Positions 8,873-18,267 of a DNA stretch of 64,000 nucleotides are shown piece after piece (within the stretch, counting starts at the first letter, position 1; each line of letters starts with the position of its first letter). The DNA is taken from NCBI GenBank assembly GCA_017307275.1, contig JAFKFK010000014.1, positions 62,001 to 126,000 of the forward strand, written 5' to 3'. The notes under the pieces are model-generated. The model searched no databases, had not been told where the DNA came from, and saw only the letters and a program-made list of their open reading frames with translations. This stretch comes from Alphaproteobacteria bacterium (lineage in GTDB: Bacteria; Pseudomonadota; Alphaproteobacteria; Reyranellales; Reyranellaceae). Made by a program: the position numbers and the translations under genes.

Positions 8873-9898
8873 ATGTTGAAGAAGTATATGGCCGCCGGCG
8901 TGATCGCCGCCGGGCTGGTTGGTGTCGCCGGAACGGCGCAGGCCGGCAAGGATCTCGATGCCGTCAAGGCGCGCGGCCAGCTCATCTGCGGCGTCAGCAC
9001 CGGTGTCGCGGGCTTCGCGTCGGCCGACAGCCAGGGCAAGTGGACCGGCATCGACGTCGATGTCTGCCGCGCCGTCTCGGCCGCGATCTTCGGTGATTCC
9101 GAGAAGGTGAAGTACGTGCCGACCACCGCCCAGCAGCGCTTCACGGCTCTGCAGTCCGGCGAAGTCGACCTGCTCGCCCGCACCACGACCTACACGCTGA
9201 CCCGCGATACCGCGCTCGGCTTCGACTTCACGGGCGTCAACTACTACGACGGCCAGGGCTTCATGGTGAACAAGAAGCTCGGCGTGAAGAGCGCCAAGGA
9301 ACTGAACGGCGCCACTGTCTGCGTGCAGCCCGGCACCACGACCGAGCTCAACCTCGCCGACTACTTCCGTACCAACAAGATGACCTTCAAGCCGGTCGTC
9401 ATCGAGAAGATCGAGGAAGTCCGTGCGGCCTTCTTCGCCGGCCGTTGCGACGTGTTCACCACGGACGCCTCGGGCCTCTATGCGACCCGCGCCGCCAACG
9501 CACCGACGCCGGATGACTACATCATCCTGCCGGAGATCATCTCGAAGGAGCCGCTGGGTCCCGTGGTCCGCCACGGCGACAATCAATTTGCCGACATCGT
9601 GCGCTGGGCCCTCTACGCCATGATCGAGGCCGAGGAGTACGGCATCACCTCCAAGAACGTCGACGAGATGCTGAAGTCCGAGAACCCCAGCATCAAGCGC
9701 ATCCTCGGCGTCACGCCCGGCATGGGCAAGGCGCTCGGCGTCGACGAGAAGTGGGTCTACAACATCGTCAAGCAAGTCGGGAACTACGGCGAGAGCTTCG
9801 ACCGCAATGTCGGCATGGGCTCGCCGCTCAAGATCGCCCGCGGCCAGAACGCGCTGTGGACCCAGGGCGGCCTCCAGTACGCCCCGCCCATCCGTTAA
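8873..9898 (+). CDS. amino-acid ABC transporter substrate-binding protein, copy 1 (AapJ-like)
   Basis: A 341-residue periplasmic binding protein with a typical signal peptide (MLKKYMAAGVIAAGLVGVAGTAQA). It belongs to the AapJ/BztA branch of the family 3 solute-binding proteins, which deliver amino acids to an AapQMP-type importer. The ligand-pocket segment reads LLARTTTYTLTRDT, close to the AapJ pattern with a basic residue before the threonines, and the RDT arginine expected to bind the alpha-carboxylate is present. It is the first of three tandem paralogues. Its C-terminal third is identical in protein sequence to copy 3. A strong terminator follows, so this copy may be expressed separately from the permeases. 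Confidence 0.9.
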   Translation: MLKKYMAAGVIAAGLVGVAGTAQAGKDLDAVKARGQLICGVSTGVAGFASADSQGKWTGIDVDVCRAVSAAIFGDSEKVKYVPTTAQQRFTALQSGEVDLLARTTTYTLTRDTALGFDFTGVNYYDGQGFMVNKKLGVKSAKELNGATVCVQPGTTTELNLADYFRTNKMTFKPVVIEKIEEVRAAFFAGRCDVFTTDASGLYATRAANAPTPDDYIILPEIISKEPLGPVVRHGDNQFADIVRWALYAMIEAEEYGITSKNVDEMLKSENPSIKRILGVTPGMGKALGVDEKWVYNIVKQVGNYGESFDRNVGMGSPLKIARGQNALWTQGGLQYAPPIR

Positions 9899-9924
9899 CG
9901 CATACGCGACATCCTCACGACGAA

Positions 9925-9950
9925 CCGCCGCCCGAAAGGGCGGCGGTTTT
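9925..9950 (+). terminator. strong rho-independent terminator after binding-protein copy 1
   Basis: A 9-bp perfect GC stem CCGCCGCCC/GGGCGGCGG with a GAAA tetraloop (9925-9946) is followed by TTTT. It lies 26 bases after the stop of copy 1 and should separate this copy from copies 2 and 3 and the permease genes, or attenuate read-through and give the binding protein a higher dose. Confidence 0.85.
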
Positions 9951-10016
9951 CATTTGGCCTATTGCAATCACTCGACAGAAGATCGAGAGGGAGGCTTAGG
10001 AGTGGTTGGGTGAGCA

Positions 10017-11045
10017 ATGCGTAGATTTGCTGCGTGGGCCGCCATCGGGCTGGTTGTCGCTGCGTTCGGTAGCGTACAGCCGGCCCAGGCCGGCAAGGAT
10101 CTGGATAACGTCAGGATACGAGGCACTCTTGCCTGCGGGCTCGGGACCGGCCTCCCGGGTTTCGAGTTCCTCGATAGCCAGGGCAATTGGCGCGGCCTCG
10201 CCGTCGATGTCTGCCGCGCCGCCGCCGTGGCCCTGTTTGGCGACATCGGGAAGGTAAAATACGTGCCGACCAACGCGCAGCACCGGTTCACCGTGTTGCA
10301 GGCGGGCGAGGTCGATATGCTTCTGGGCAACGCCACCCAGACCCTTATCCGCGATACGGCGCTCGGCCTCGACTTCACCGGCATCTACTATTACGGCGGC
10401 CAGGGTTTCATGGTGCCGAAGAAGCTCGGCGTGAAGAGCGCCAAGGATCTCAACGGCGCATCGATCTGCGTCACCGCGGGTACCACGACGGAGCTCAATC
10501 TCGCCGACTACTTCCGGGCCAACAAGATGACCTTCAAGCCGGTCATCCTCGAGAAGGTCGAGGAAGTACGCGCCGCCTTCTTCGCCGGCCGCTGCGACGT
10601 CTATACCGCCGATGTCGCAAGCCTGGCCGCGACCCGCGCAACGACGGCCCCCACTCCCGACGACTACGTCATCCTGCCGGAGATCATCTCCAAGGACCCC
10701 GCCGGCGCGATGGTGCGCCACGGCGACAATCAATTCGCCGACATCGTGCGCTGGTCGCTCTACGCCATGATCGAAGCCGAGGAGTACGGCATCACGTCCA
10801 AGAACGTCGACGAGATGCTGAAGTCCGAGAATCCGGCGATCAAGCGCCTCCTCGGCGTCACACCCGGCATGGGCAAGGCACTCGGCGTCGACGAGAAGTG
10901 GGCCTACAACATCGTCAAGCAGGTCGGGAACTACGGCGAGATATTTGACCGCAACCTCGGTTCAGGCTCGCCGCTCAAACTCGACCGCGGCCAGAATGCG
11001 CTGTGGACCCAGGGCGGCCTGCAATACGCGCCCCCTATCCGCTGA
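10017..11045 (+). CDS. amino-acid ABC transporter substrate-binding protein, copy 2
   Basis: A 342-residue paralogue of the preceding gene with its own signal peptide (MRRFAAWAAIGLVVAAFGSVQPAQA). It is the most divergent of the three. The pocket segment is MLLGNATQTLIRDT, so the basic residue seen in copy 1 is replaced by Gly-Asn and Tyr by Gln, and the C-terminal half differs at many conserved sites (DPAGAMVRHG for EPLGPVVRHG). This suggests altered ligand preference while the fold and the RDT arginine are retained. No permease gene separates it from copy 3. Confidence 0.88.
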   Translation: MRRFAAWAAIGLVVAAFGSVQPAQAGKDLDNVRIRGTLACGLGTGLPGFEFLDSQGNWRGLAVDVCRAAAVALFGDIGKVKYVPTNAQHRFTVLQAGEVDMLLGNATQTLIRDTALGLDFTGIYYYGGQGFMVPKKLGVKSAKDLNGASICVTAGTTTELNLADYFRANKMTFKPVILEKVEEVRAAFFAGRCDVYTADVASLAATRATTAPTPDDYVILPEIISKDPAGAMVRHGDNQFADIVRWSLYAMIEAEEYGITSKNVDEMLKSENPAIKRLLGVTPGMGKALGVDEKWAYNIVKQVGNYGEIFDRNLGSGSPLKLDRGQNALWTQGGLQYAPPIR

Positions 11046-11075
11046 CGGTGCTGTAGCGGCCCGGCCCCCAGACCG

Positions 11076-11090
11076 CCGCCCGAGAGGCGG
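11076..11090 (+). repeat. degenerate copy of the copy-1 terminator hairpin and flank
   Basis: CCGCC-CGAGA-GGCGG forms a 5-bp stem here without a T-run. The same bases with a longer stem follow copy 1 (9925-9946). Immediately downstream, the 16-base string TCATTTGGCCTATTGC occurs in both spacers (9950-9965 and 11097-11112). The spacer was evidently duplicated with the gene, and the terminator has since decayed, which would allow read-through into copy 3. Confidence 0.65.
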
Positions 11091-11173
11091 AGCCCCTCAT
11101 TTGGCCTATTGCTTGCAAGCGTGCCGGGGCGGAGACTGGCACCAAGGGGAAAGATAAAAGGGGGTTTCGTTCA

Positions 11174-12211
11174 ATGCAGGCTAGACTCATTGCAGCCGCC
11201 GTTGGCTTGGCTGCCGTCGTCCTCGGCGCCACAGGACCCGCACAAGCTGGCAAGGATCTTGACGCCGTCAAAGCGCGCGGCATGGTGAACTGTGGCGTGG
11301 GCACGGGCACTGCCGGCTACATGATCGCCGACAGCCAGGGCAAGTGGCGCGGCCTGTCGGTAGATGTTTGCCGTGCCGTCTCGGCGGCGATCTTCGGCGA
11401 TTCCGAGAAAGTCCGGTACATCCCCCTCACCTCGCAGCAGCGCTTCACCGCCCTGCAGTCGGGCGAGGTCGATATGACCATGGGCAACGCGACCTACACG
11501 CTGACCCGCGATACCGCGCTCGGTTTCGACTTCACCGGCGTCTACTACTACGACGGTCAAGGCTTCCTGGTGCCCAAGAAGCTCGGCGTGAAGAGTGCCA
11601 AGGAGCTGAACGGCGCCACGATCTGCGTCGCACCCGGTACCACGACCGAGCTCAACCTCGCCGACTACTTCCGCACCAACAAGATGACCTTCAAGCCGGT
11701 CGTCATCGAGAAGGTGGACGAGATCCGGGCCGCGTTCTTTTCGGGCCGCTGCGATGTCTACACGACCGATGCGTCGAGCCTCGCCGCCACCCGGGCCGCG
11801 AACGTGCCGCCGCCACAGACCATCGACGACTACATGATCCTGCCGGAGATCATCTCGAAGGAGCCGCTGGGTCCCGTCGTGCGCCATGGCGACAATCAAT
11901 TTGCCGACATCGTGCGCTGGGCCCTCTACGCCATGATCGAGGCCGAGGAGTACGGCATCACGTCCAAGAATGTCGACGAGATGCTGAAGTCCGAGAACCC
12001 CAGCATCAAGCGCATCCTCGGCGTCACGCCGGGCATGGGCAAGGCGCTCGGCGTCGACGAGAAGTGGGTCTACAACATCGTCAAGCAGGTCGGGAACTAC
12101 GGCGAAAGCTTCGACCGCAACGTCGGCATGGGCTCGCCGCTCAAGATCGCCCGTGGCCAGAACGCGCTGTGGACCCAGGGTGGCCTCCAATACGCCCCGC
12201 CCATCCGTTGA
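11174..12211 (+). CDS. amino-acid ABC transporter substrate-binding protein, copy 3
   Basis: A 345-residue third paralogue with signal peptide (MQARLIAAAVGLAAVVLGATGPAQA). The pocket segment is MTMGNATYTLTRDT, sharing the Gly-Asn of copy 2 but the Tyr of copy 1. From EPLGPVVRHG to the C-terminus the protein is identical to copy 1, whereas the N-terminal two thirds differ at many positions, a pattern expected from gene conversion or a mosaic duplication. A short insertion (PPPQTIDDY for APTPDDY) distinguishes it. It is the copy closest to the permease genes. Confidence 0.88.
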   Translation: MQARLIAAAVGLAAVVLGATGPAQAGKDLDAVKARGMVNCGVGTGTAGYMIADSQGKWRGLSVDVCRAVSAAIFGDSEKVRYIPLTSQQRFTALQSGEVDMTMGNATYTLTRDTALGFDFTGVYYYDGQGFLVPKKLGVKSAKELNGATICVAPGTTTELNLADYFRTNKMTFKPVVIEKVDEIRAAFFSGRCDVYTTDASSLAATRAANVPPPQTIDDYMILPEIISKEPLGPVVRHGDNQFADIVRWALYAMIEAEEYGITSKNVDEMLKSENPSIKRILGVTPGMGKALGVDEKWVYNIVKQVGNYGESFDRNVGMGSPLKIARGQNALWTQGGLQYAPPIR

Positions 12212-12251
12212 GAGACCTGGATATCCGACCGAACGGCCTCGATTTGTCCCG

Positions 12252-12279
12252 TTGCAAGTGGGTAATTCCTACCTACACT
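12252..12279 (+). promoter_or_regulatory. promoter candidate for the permease/ATPase genes
   Basis: TTGCAA (12252-12257), a 16-base spacer and TACACT (12274-12279) form a sigma-70-like arrangement 67 bases before the permease ATG. It lies in the 134-base spacer after binding-protein copy 3. The match is moderate, and read-through from copy 3 is equally possible. Confidence 0.35.
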
Positions 12280-12345
12280 GGGGCTAAATCGAGGCGACGA
12301 TACCGAATGACGCGGGCCAACCGCGGTAGTCAGGGGGAATAGCGT

Positions 12346-13539
12346 ATGGCAGTCGAGTCTCTCGGCTCTGCGCCGCGACGTACGAGAGTGGCGCCTTGGA
12401 ACGACCCGGTCATCCGAGGCTGGGTTTTCCAGATCGTCGTCGTCAGTCTCGTCGGGCTTCTGGCCTGGTACCTCGTCAGCAACACCATGGAGAACCTCGC
12501 GCGCCAGAAGATCGCGAGCGGCTTCCACTATCTCGAACGCGAGGCGGGCTTCGAGATCGGCGATACGATGATCGAGTATTCGCCGGCCAGTACCTACGCC
12601 CGTGCGATCTGGGTCGGCATCCTCAACACGCTGCGCGTCGCCGTCCTCGGCATCATCCTGGCTACCGTCCTCGGCACCGTGATCGGTGTCGGCCGGCTGT
12701 CCCCCAACTGGCTGCTGAGCCGCATCTGCGAATGGTACGTCGAGGCCTTCCGCAACGTGCCGCTGCTGCTCTGGCTGTTCCTTTTCTACAAACTGATCAG
12801 CGAGGCGTTCCCAGGACCGCGCCAGGCGATCTCGATGTTGTGGAATTCGGTGTTCCTCAGCAATCGCGGCGTCTACTTCCCGGTGCCCATGGCCGATCCG
12901 ATTCATCAGTGGATGGGCTTGGCCTTCCTCGTCGGCATCGCGGCTGCGTTCTTCATCAATCGCTGGGCCAAACAACGACAGGCCACAACGGGCCAGCCCT
13001 TCCCGATCATGTCGACGGCGCTTGGCGTCATCATCGGCCTTCCCTTCATGGTTTGGCTGCTCGGCGGCGCGCCGAGCCACATGAGCTGGCCGGAACTCAA
13101 GGGCTTCAACTTCGTGGGTGGCACCGTCATCCAACCCGAGTTCACTGCTTTGCTGGTCGGCCTGGTGCTCTACACCTCGGCCTTCGTTGCCGAGATCGTG
13201 CGCTCGGGCATCCTCGCCCTGCACAAGGGCCAGAGCGAAGCCGCCGCGGCACTGGGCCTCTCGCGTGGCCAGTCGATGCGGCTGGTGCTGCTGCCGCAGG
13301 CGCTGCGCGTGATTGTGCCGCCGATGACCAGCCAGTATCTCAACATCACCAAGAACAGCTCGCTGGCCATCGCCATCGGCTATCCCGACCTGGTCGCTTC
13401 GGTGAACGTCACGATCAACCAGACCGGACAGGCCATCGAGAACATCCTGATCATCATGGCGGCCTATCTTTCGGTCAGCCTGTCGATCTCGGCGTTCATG
13501 AACTGGTACAACAAACGTATTGCCCTGAGGGAGCGCTGA
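12346..13539 (+). CDS. amino-acid ABC transporter permease (AapQ-like)
   Basis: A 397-residue inner-membrane permease of the HisM/AapQ type. After a cytoplasmic N-terminus it has a membrane segment near residues 24-45, the long periplasmic stretch typical of AapQ, and at least six more hydrophobic helices. The ATPase-contacting EAA loop is QSEAAAALGLSRGQSMRLVLLPQALRV, near residues 298-324. It should pair with the next gene product to form the channel for the preceding binding proteins. Its length matches AapQ, which is larger than short single-domain permeases. Confidence 0.9.
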   Translation: MAVESLGSAPRRTRVAPWNDPVIRGWVFQIVVVSLVGLLAWYLVSNTMENLARQKIASGFHYLEREAGFEIGDTMIEYSPASTYARAIWVGILNTLRVAVLGIILATVLGTVIGVGRLSPNWLLSRICEWYVEAFRNVPLLLWLFLFYKLISEAFPGPRQAISMLWNSVFLSNRGVYFPVPMADPIHQWMGLAFLVGIAAAFFINRWAKQRQATTGQPFPIMSTALGVIIGLPFMVWLLGGAPSHMSWPELKGFNFVGGTVIQPEFTALLVGLVLYTSAFVAEIVRSGILALHKGQSEAAAALGLSRGQSMRLVLLPQALRVIVPPMTSQYLNITKNSSLAIAIGYPDLVASVNVTINQTGQAIENILIIMAAYLSVSLSISAFMNWYNKRIALRER

Positions 13540-13541
13540 GC

Positions 13542-14819
13542 ATGACCGACATGCCGGTTGGCGAACGCCAACAACTCGCGCCTCCCTCGGACGACACCGG
13601 CATCCTGGGCTGGGTGCGCAAGAACCTGTTTTCGAGCTGGGGCAACGGCCTCACCACGATCGTCCTGATCGTCGCCATGGTCTGGATCCTCTCCGGGTTC
13701 CTGGAGTGGGCGCTCTTCACCGCCAACTTCACTGCCTCGACGGGCAGCGAATGCCGCGGCGGCGGTGCCTGCTGGGCCCTGATCCGAGAGAAGTTCCGCT
13801 ACATCTTCTTCGGCTCTTTCCCTTACGAGCAGCATTGGCGGCCGCTGTTCGCCGTCATCTCCATGCTGGCAATGCTGGTGCTGAGCGCCGATCGCCGGAT
13901 GTGGAACTGGCGCCTGCTGGTGATCTGGAGCGTCGGCTCCTTCATCACCTTCCTGCTGATGTTCGGCCAGCTCCACATCCCGCTCAGCCTCATGCTGTTC
14001 GTGGCTCTGGCCGGCGGCACGATCGGTCTGGCGATGCGCAGCGCGGTCGCCGACCCGACCGAGCGGAGCGCCTACTACGCCCTGATCGTGATCGGCCTGA
14101 TCGGCCTGGCGTTGCGCATCTTCGGCGTGCTGCCGTCGTGGAGCCTTGCCATCGCCCCGTTGAGCTATGTCGAGACCAGCCTGTGGGGCGGCCTGCCCGT
14201 CACCTTGATCCTGGCGACCTATGGCCTGCTCTTCGCCTTCCCTTACGGCATCCTGCTGGCACTAGGCCGGCGGTCCAACCTGCCGCTGGTCAAGGGCCTG
14301 TGCGTGGGTTTCATCGAACTGATCCGCGGCGTGCCGCTCATCAGCCTGCTGATCATGGCGTCGGTGATGTTGCCGCTATTCCTGCCGTCGGGCACGACCA
14401 TCGACAAGTTCCTGCGTGCCCAGGTCGCCGTCATCCTGTTCGCTGGCGCCTATATCGCCGAGGTCATTCGCGGCGGTCTGCAGTCGCTGCCCAAGGGCCA
14501 GTTCGAGGCGGCCGACGCGATGGGCCTCAACTATCCGCAAAAGACGCTGCTGATCATCCTGCCACAGGCGCTGCGCGTGGTGATCCCGCCGTTGATCAAC
14601 ACCTTCATCGGCTTCTTCAAGGACACGTCGCTGGTGCTGATCATCGGCATCTTCGACTTCCTCAACACCGCGAACCAGGCGCTGGTCGATCCAAATTGGG
14701 CCGGCTTCCCGGGCGAGGTCTACCTCTTCGCAGCCTTCGTCTACTTCATCTTCTGTTACTCGATGTCGCGATACAGCAAGTATCTCGAAGTCGAGCTCAA
14801 TAAAGGTACGCGCCGCTAG
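13542..14819 (+). CDS. amino-acid ABC transporter permease (AapM-like)
   Basis: A 425-residue second permease. I place the start at the ATG 13542 ([18 protein letters not shown]), two bases after the AapQ-like stop; the same open frame extends much further upstream but only as an out-of-frame shadow of that gene. Multiple transmembrane segments are evident, and the EAA loop [31 protein letters not shown] lies in the C-terminal third. It forms the heteromeric channel with the AapQ-like protein. Confidence 0.9.
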   Translation: MTDMPVGERQQLAPPSDDTGILGWVRKNLFSSWGNGLTTIVLIVAMVWILSGFLEWALFTANFTASTGSECRGGGACWALIREKFRYIFFGSFPYEQHWRPLFAVISMLAMLVLSADRRMWNWRLLVIWSVGSFITFLLMFGQLHIPLSLMLFVALAGGTIGLAMRSAVADPTERSAYYALIVIGLIGLALRIFGVLPSWSLAIAPLSYVETSLWGGLPVTLILATYGLLFAFPYGILLALGRRSNLPLVKGLCVGFIELIRGVPLISLLIMASVMLPLFLPSGTTIDKFLRAQVAVILFAGAYIAEVIRGGLQSLPKGQFEAADAMGLNYPQKTLLIILPQALRVVIPPLINTFIGFFKDTSLVLIIGIFDFLNTANQALVDPNWAGFPGEVYLFAAFVYFIFCYSMSRYSKYLEVELNKGTRR

Positions 14820-14839
14820 GCGCCGTCAGGGAGCATTTC

Positions 14840-15610
<771 letters not shown>

Positions 15611-15619
15611 TATTGGGGC

Positions 15620-15637
15620 GCGGCGCCTTGGCGCCGC
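15620..15637 (+). terminator. GC-rich stem-loop after the transporter operon
   Basis: GCGGCGCC-TT-GGCGCCGC is a perfect inverted repeat 9 bases after the ATPase stop and 28 bases before the dTDP-sugar gene. The loop would have to open at least one more pair. There is no T-run, so it is only a weak terminator candidate. Confidence 0.4.
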
Positions 15638-15665
15638 CCAGATCGGCCGCTAGGAAGACGGCCCC

Positions 15666-16721
15666 ATGAGGATACTCGTCACCGGCGGCGCCGGCTTCAT
15701 CGGCTCTGCCGTCGTCCGCCACATCATCCGCGACACCGACTGGTTGGTCGCCAACGTCGATAAGCTCACCTACGCCGGCAATCTCGAATCGCTGGCCGAG
15801 GCCGGGTCGAGCAACCGCCATCGGCACTACAAGACCGACATCCGCGACCGCCAGGCACTCACCGCGATCTTCGCCGAGTTTCAGCCAGAGGCGGTGCTGC
15901 ACCTGGCCGCCGAGAGCCATGTCGACCGTTCGATCGACGGCGCCGCGCCCTTCATCGAGACCAATGTCGGCGGCACCTACGTGCTGCTGGACGCAACCCT
16001 CGCTTACTGGCGCACGCTCGACGAAGCGGCCCGCACCCGCTTCCGCTTCCAGCACATCTCGACCGACGAGGTGTTCGGCTCGCTGGGACCCACCGGCAAG
16101 TTCACCGAGACGACGCCCTACGCGCCCAACTCGCCCTACTCCGCGAGCAAAGCGGCATCCGACCATCTGGTGCGCGCGTGGCACCACACCTATGGCCTGC
16201 CGACGCTTGCCACCAATTGCTCGAACAACTACGGCCCCTACCACTTTCCCGAAAAACTGATCCCGCTGGTCATCCTCCGCGCGCTGCGCGGCGAGAGCCT
16301 GCCGGTCTACGGCAAGGGCGAGAACGTGCGCGACTGGCTGCATGTCGAAGACCATGCCGAGGCGCTGACCCTTGTGCTGCGCAAGGGCCGGCCGGGCGAA
16401 ACCTACAATGTCGGCGGCGACAGCGAACGGCGGAACATCGACGTGGTGCGCAGCATCTGCCGGCTGCTCGACGAGATGCTGCCCAACAGCACGACCCGTC
16501 CTCACGAAAAGCTGATCCAGTTCGTGACCGACAGGCCCGGCCACGATGCACGCTACGCCATCGATGCCAGCAAGATCAAAACCGAGCTGGGTTGGCGGCC
16601 GCGCCACGATTTCGATTCGGGGCTACGCGACACGGTCCGCTGGTTCCTCGAGAACCGCGGCTGGTGGGAACGGGTCATGAGCGGCGACTATCGCGGCGAG
16701 AGGCTTGGGTTGGCTGGCTAG
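15666..16721 (+). CDS. rfbB: dTDP-glucose 4,6-dehydratase
   Basis: A 351-residue extended short-chain dehydrogenase with NAD-binding [10 protein letters not shown] at residues 6-15, the RfbB hallmark [28 protein letters not shown], the [10 protein letters not shown] motif and the YSASKAASD Tyr/Lys pair. RfbB converts dTDP-glucose to dTDP-4-keto-6-deoxyglucose, the substrate of the ketoisomerase and aminotransferase encoded on the opposite strand at 17-18.7 kb. No rfbA, rfbC or rfbD is seen here, so dTDP-glucose must come from elsewhere in the genome. Confidence 0.93.
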   Translation: MRILVTGGAGFIGSAVVRHIIRDTDWLVANVDKLTYAGNLESLAEAGSSNRHRHYKTDIRDRQALTAIFAEFQPEAVLHLAAESHVDRSIDGAAPFIETNVGGTYVLLDATLAYWRTLDEAARTRFRFQHISTDEVFGSLGPTGKFTETTPYAPNSPYSASKAASDHLVRAWHHTYGLPTLATNCSNNYGPYHFPEKLIPLVILRALRGESLPVYGKGENVRDWLHVEDHAEALTLVLRKGRPGETYNVGGDSERRNIDVVRSICRLLDEMLPNSTTRPHEKLIQFVTDRPGHDARYAIDASKIKTELGWRPRHDFDSGLRDTVRWFLENRGWWERVMSGDYRGERLGLAG

Positions 16722-16736
16722 AAGCCTGGCCGCCTT

Positions 16737-16756
16737 TCGTGCAATCGATTGCACGA
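16737..16756. promoter_or_regulatory. 20-bp perfect palindrome
   Basis: A perfect palindrome with core CGTGCAATCGATTGCACG, extended by one T/A pair on each side, starts 15 bases after the rfbB stop and ends 110 bases before the small lipoprotein gene. Perfect dyads of this length are typical of operators for dimeric regulators. It can also form a hairpin but has no T-run. No regulator gene is adjacent. Confidence 0.5.
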
Positions 16757-16865
16757 CAGTCGGTCTGCTGCCGCACACATTGAGGCCGAATAGAGAAGCC
16801 TGCGCTTTTGGTCGCAACCGGCCGGGCGCGCTCGTGTTGATCTCCTGACAGCAAAGGAGACCGCC

Positions 16866-17138
16866 ATGAGGCCCGTTATTCGCATCGTCGCGGCGGTGGC
16901 GCTCACCGCTTCCGTTGCAGCCTGCGCGTCCGATCCCTACTACGCGCGCAACAACTACAACTACGGCTATTCCGCGCCCGCGCCAGGCTACGCGTATTCG
17001 GCGCCGGCCTACTATCGTTCGCCGGCCTACTACCAGACGACGACCTACTCCTATTCTTCGCCGCAGAGGAACGGTTACAGCTCGTACTGGGACTATCAGC
17101 GCAACTATCGGGGCATTAGCCCTGGACCGGAGATGTAG
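16866..17138 (+). CDS. small tyrosine-rich putative lipoprotein
   Basis: A 90-residue protein with a lipoprotein signal: basic start, hydrophobic core and lipobox-like SVAAC placing Cys20 at the mature N-terminus. The mature part is about a quarter Tyr, arranged in short Y-rich, S/A/P-rich repeats (YAYSAPAYY, SPAYYQTTTY). AAAGGAG lies upstream. No enzymatic motif is present. It is probably an envelope-anchored low-complexity protein; the role is unknown. It stands alone between rfbB and the convergent aminotransferase gene. Confidence 0.7.
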   Translation: MRPVIRIVAAVALTASVAACASDPYYARNNYNYGYSAPAPGYAYSAPAYYRSPAYYQTTTYSYSSPQRNGYSSYWDYQRNYRGISPGPEM

Positions 17139-17163
17139 CGCTCGATCAGCCGAGGTTGCGAGG

Positions 17164-18267
17164 TCAGGTGCGCAGCGTCTCGCGCACCACCTTCGCGACC
17201 TCGTCGACGGCTTCCACCGGCATGTGCGGCCCCATGGGCAGGCTGAGTACGGTGTCGGCCAGCTCTTCGGCCAGCGGATAGCTACCCTTGCCTTGTCCGA
17301 GGTCGGCATAAGCCTGCTGCAAATGCGGCGGGATGGGATAGTGGATCAGCGAGCCGATGCCCTGCTTCTCCAGCGTTTTGACGAGGTCGGCGCGGCGGTT
17401 GGTGCGCACGACATAGAGATGCCAGACAGGTTCGGCCCATTGCGGCACCCTCGGCAGGCCGAGCCCCGGAATGTCGGCCAGCTTGTCGTCGTAGCGCGCC
17501 GCAATCACCCGCCGGCGCTCGTTCCAGGCATCGAGCTTCGGCAGCTTGGCGCGCAGGAAGGCCGCCTGCAGCTCGTCCAGCCGCGAGTTGTAGCCGCGCT
17601 CCAGGTTCACGTACTTCACGCGGCTGCCGTAGTTGCGCAGCACCCGCAGGCGCTCGGCGAGCGCGGCATCGTCGGTCGTAACCGCACCGCCATCGCCGAA
17701 GGCGCCGATGTTCTTGCTTGGAAAGAAACTGTGGGCGCCGGCATCGCCCAGCGATCCGGTGCGGCGACCACGAACGCGCGCGCCCTGCGCCTGTGCCACG
17801 TCCTCGATCACCTTCAGCCCGTGCTTGGCGGCCAGCGCCATGATTGTATCCATGTCGGCCGGCTCGCCGTAGAGATGCACCGGCATGATCGCCCGGGTGC
17901 GCGAGGTCAGCGCGGCCTCGATGCGATCAGGATCGATGTTGGGTCCGCCCGGCGTCGGCTCGACCGGCACGACCTTGGCGCCGACAGCCGTCACCGCCAG
18001 CCAGGTCGCGATATAGGTGTTGGACGGCACGATCACTTCGTCGCCCGCGCCGAGATTCCAGGCGCGGAGCACGAGTTCGAGTGCCTCCAGGCCGTTGGCC
18101 AGACCGACGCAATGCTTGGCGCCGCAGAACGCTGCGTACTCTGCCTCGAAAGCTTCGACTTCCTTGCCGAGAACGAACCAGCCCGACTCCATGACCCGCG
18201 CATAAGCGGCGTCGAGCTCGGGCTTGAGCTCGGCGTAGACAGATTTCATGTCGAGAAAGGGGATCAT
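17164..18267 (-). CDS. fdtB: dTDP-3-keto-6-deoxyhexose 3-aminotransferase (FdtB/QdtB-like, DegT family)
   Basis: A 367-residue DegT/DnrJ/EryC1/StrS aminotransferase. Lys185 in HSFFPSKNIGAFGDGGA is the PLP lysine, and EDVAQAQGA carries the PLP-nitrogen Asp. Overlapping by four bases with a 3,4-ketoisomerase-like gene, it most likely makes dTDP-3-amino-3,6-dideoxyhexose (Fuc3N or Qui3N). The sequence does not tell which epimer, so the symbol is by analogy. No N-acetyltransferase is visible nearby. Confidence 0.8.
   Translation of the reverse strand: MIPFLDMKSVYAELKPELDAAYARVMESGWFVLGKEVEAFEAEYAAFCGAKHCVGLANGLEALELVLRAWNLGAGDEVIVPSNTYIATWLAVTAVGAKVVPVEPTPGGPNIDPDRIEAALTSRTRAIMPVHLYGEPADMDTIMALAAKHGLKVIEDVAQAQGARVRGRRTGSLGDAGAHSFFPSKNIGAFGDGGAVTTDDAALAERLRVLRNYGSRVKYVNLERGYNSRLDELQAAFLRAKLPKLDAWNERRRVIAARYDDKLADIPGLGLPRVPQWAEPVWHLYVVRTNRRADLVKTLEKQGIGSLIHYPIPPHLQQAYADLGQGKGSYPLAEELADTVLSLPMGPHMPVEAVDEVAKVVRETLRT

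Noticed and set aside
11076..11090. Functional terminator after binding-protein copy 2
   Set aside because: The stem is only 5 bp and no T-run follows, so I list it as a decayed repeat.
12396..14819. 807-codon frame suggesting a fused double permease
   Set aside because: The first part is out of frame with the AapQ-like gene and has no membrane pattern; the real second permease starts at 13542.
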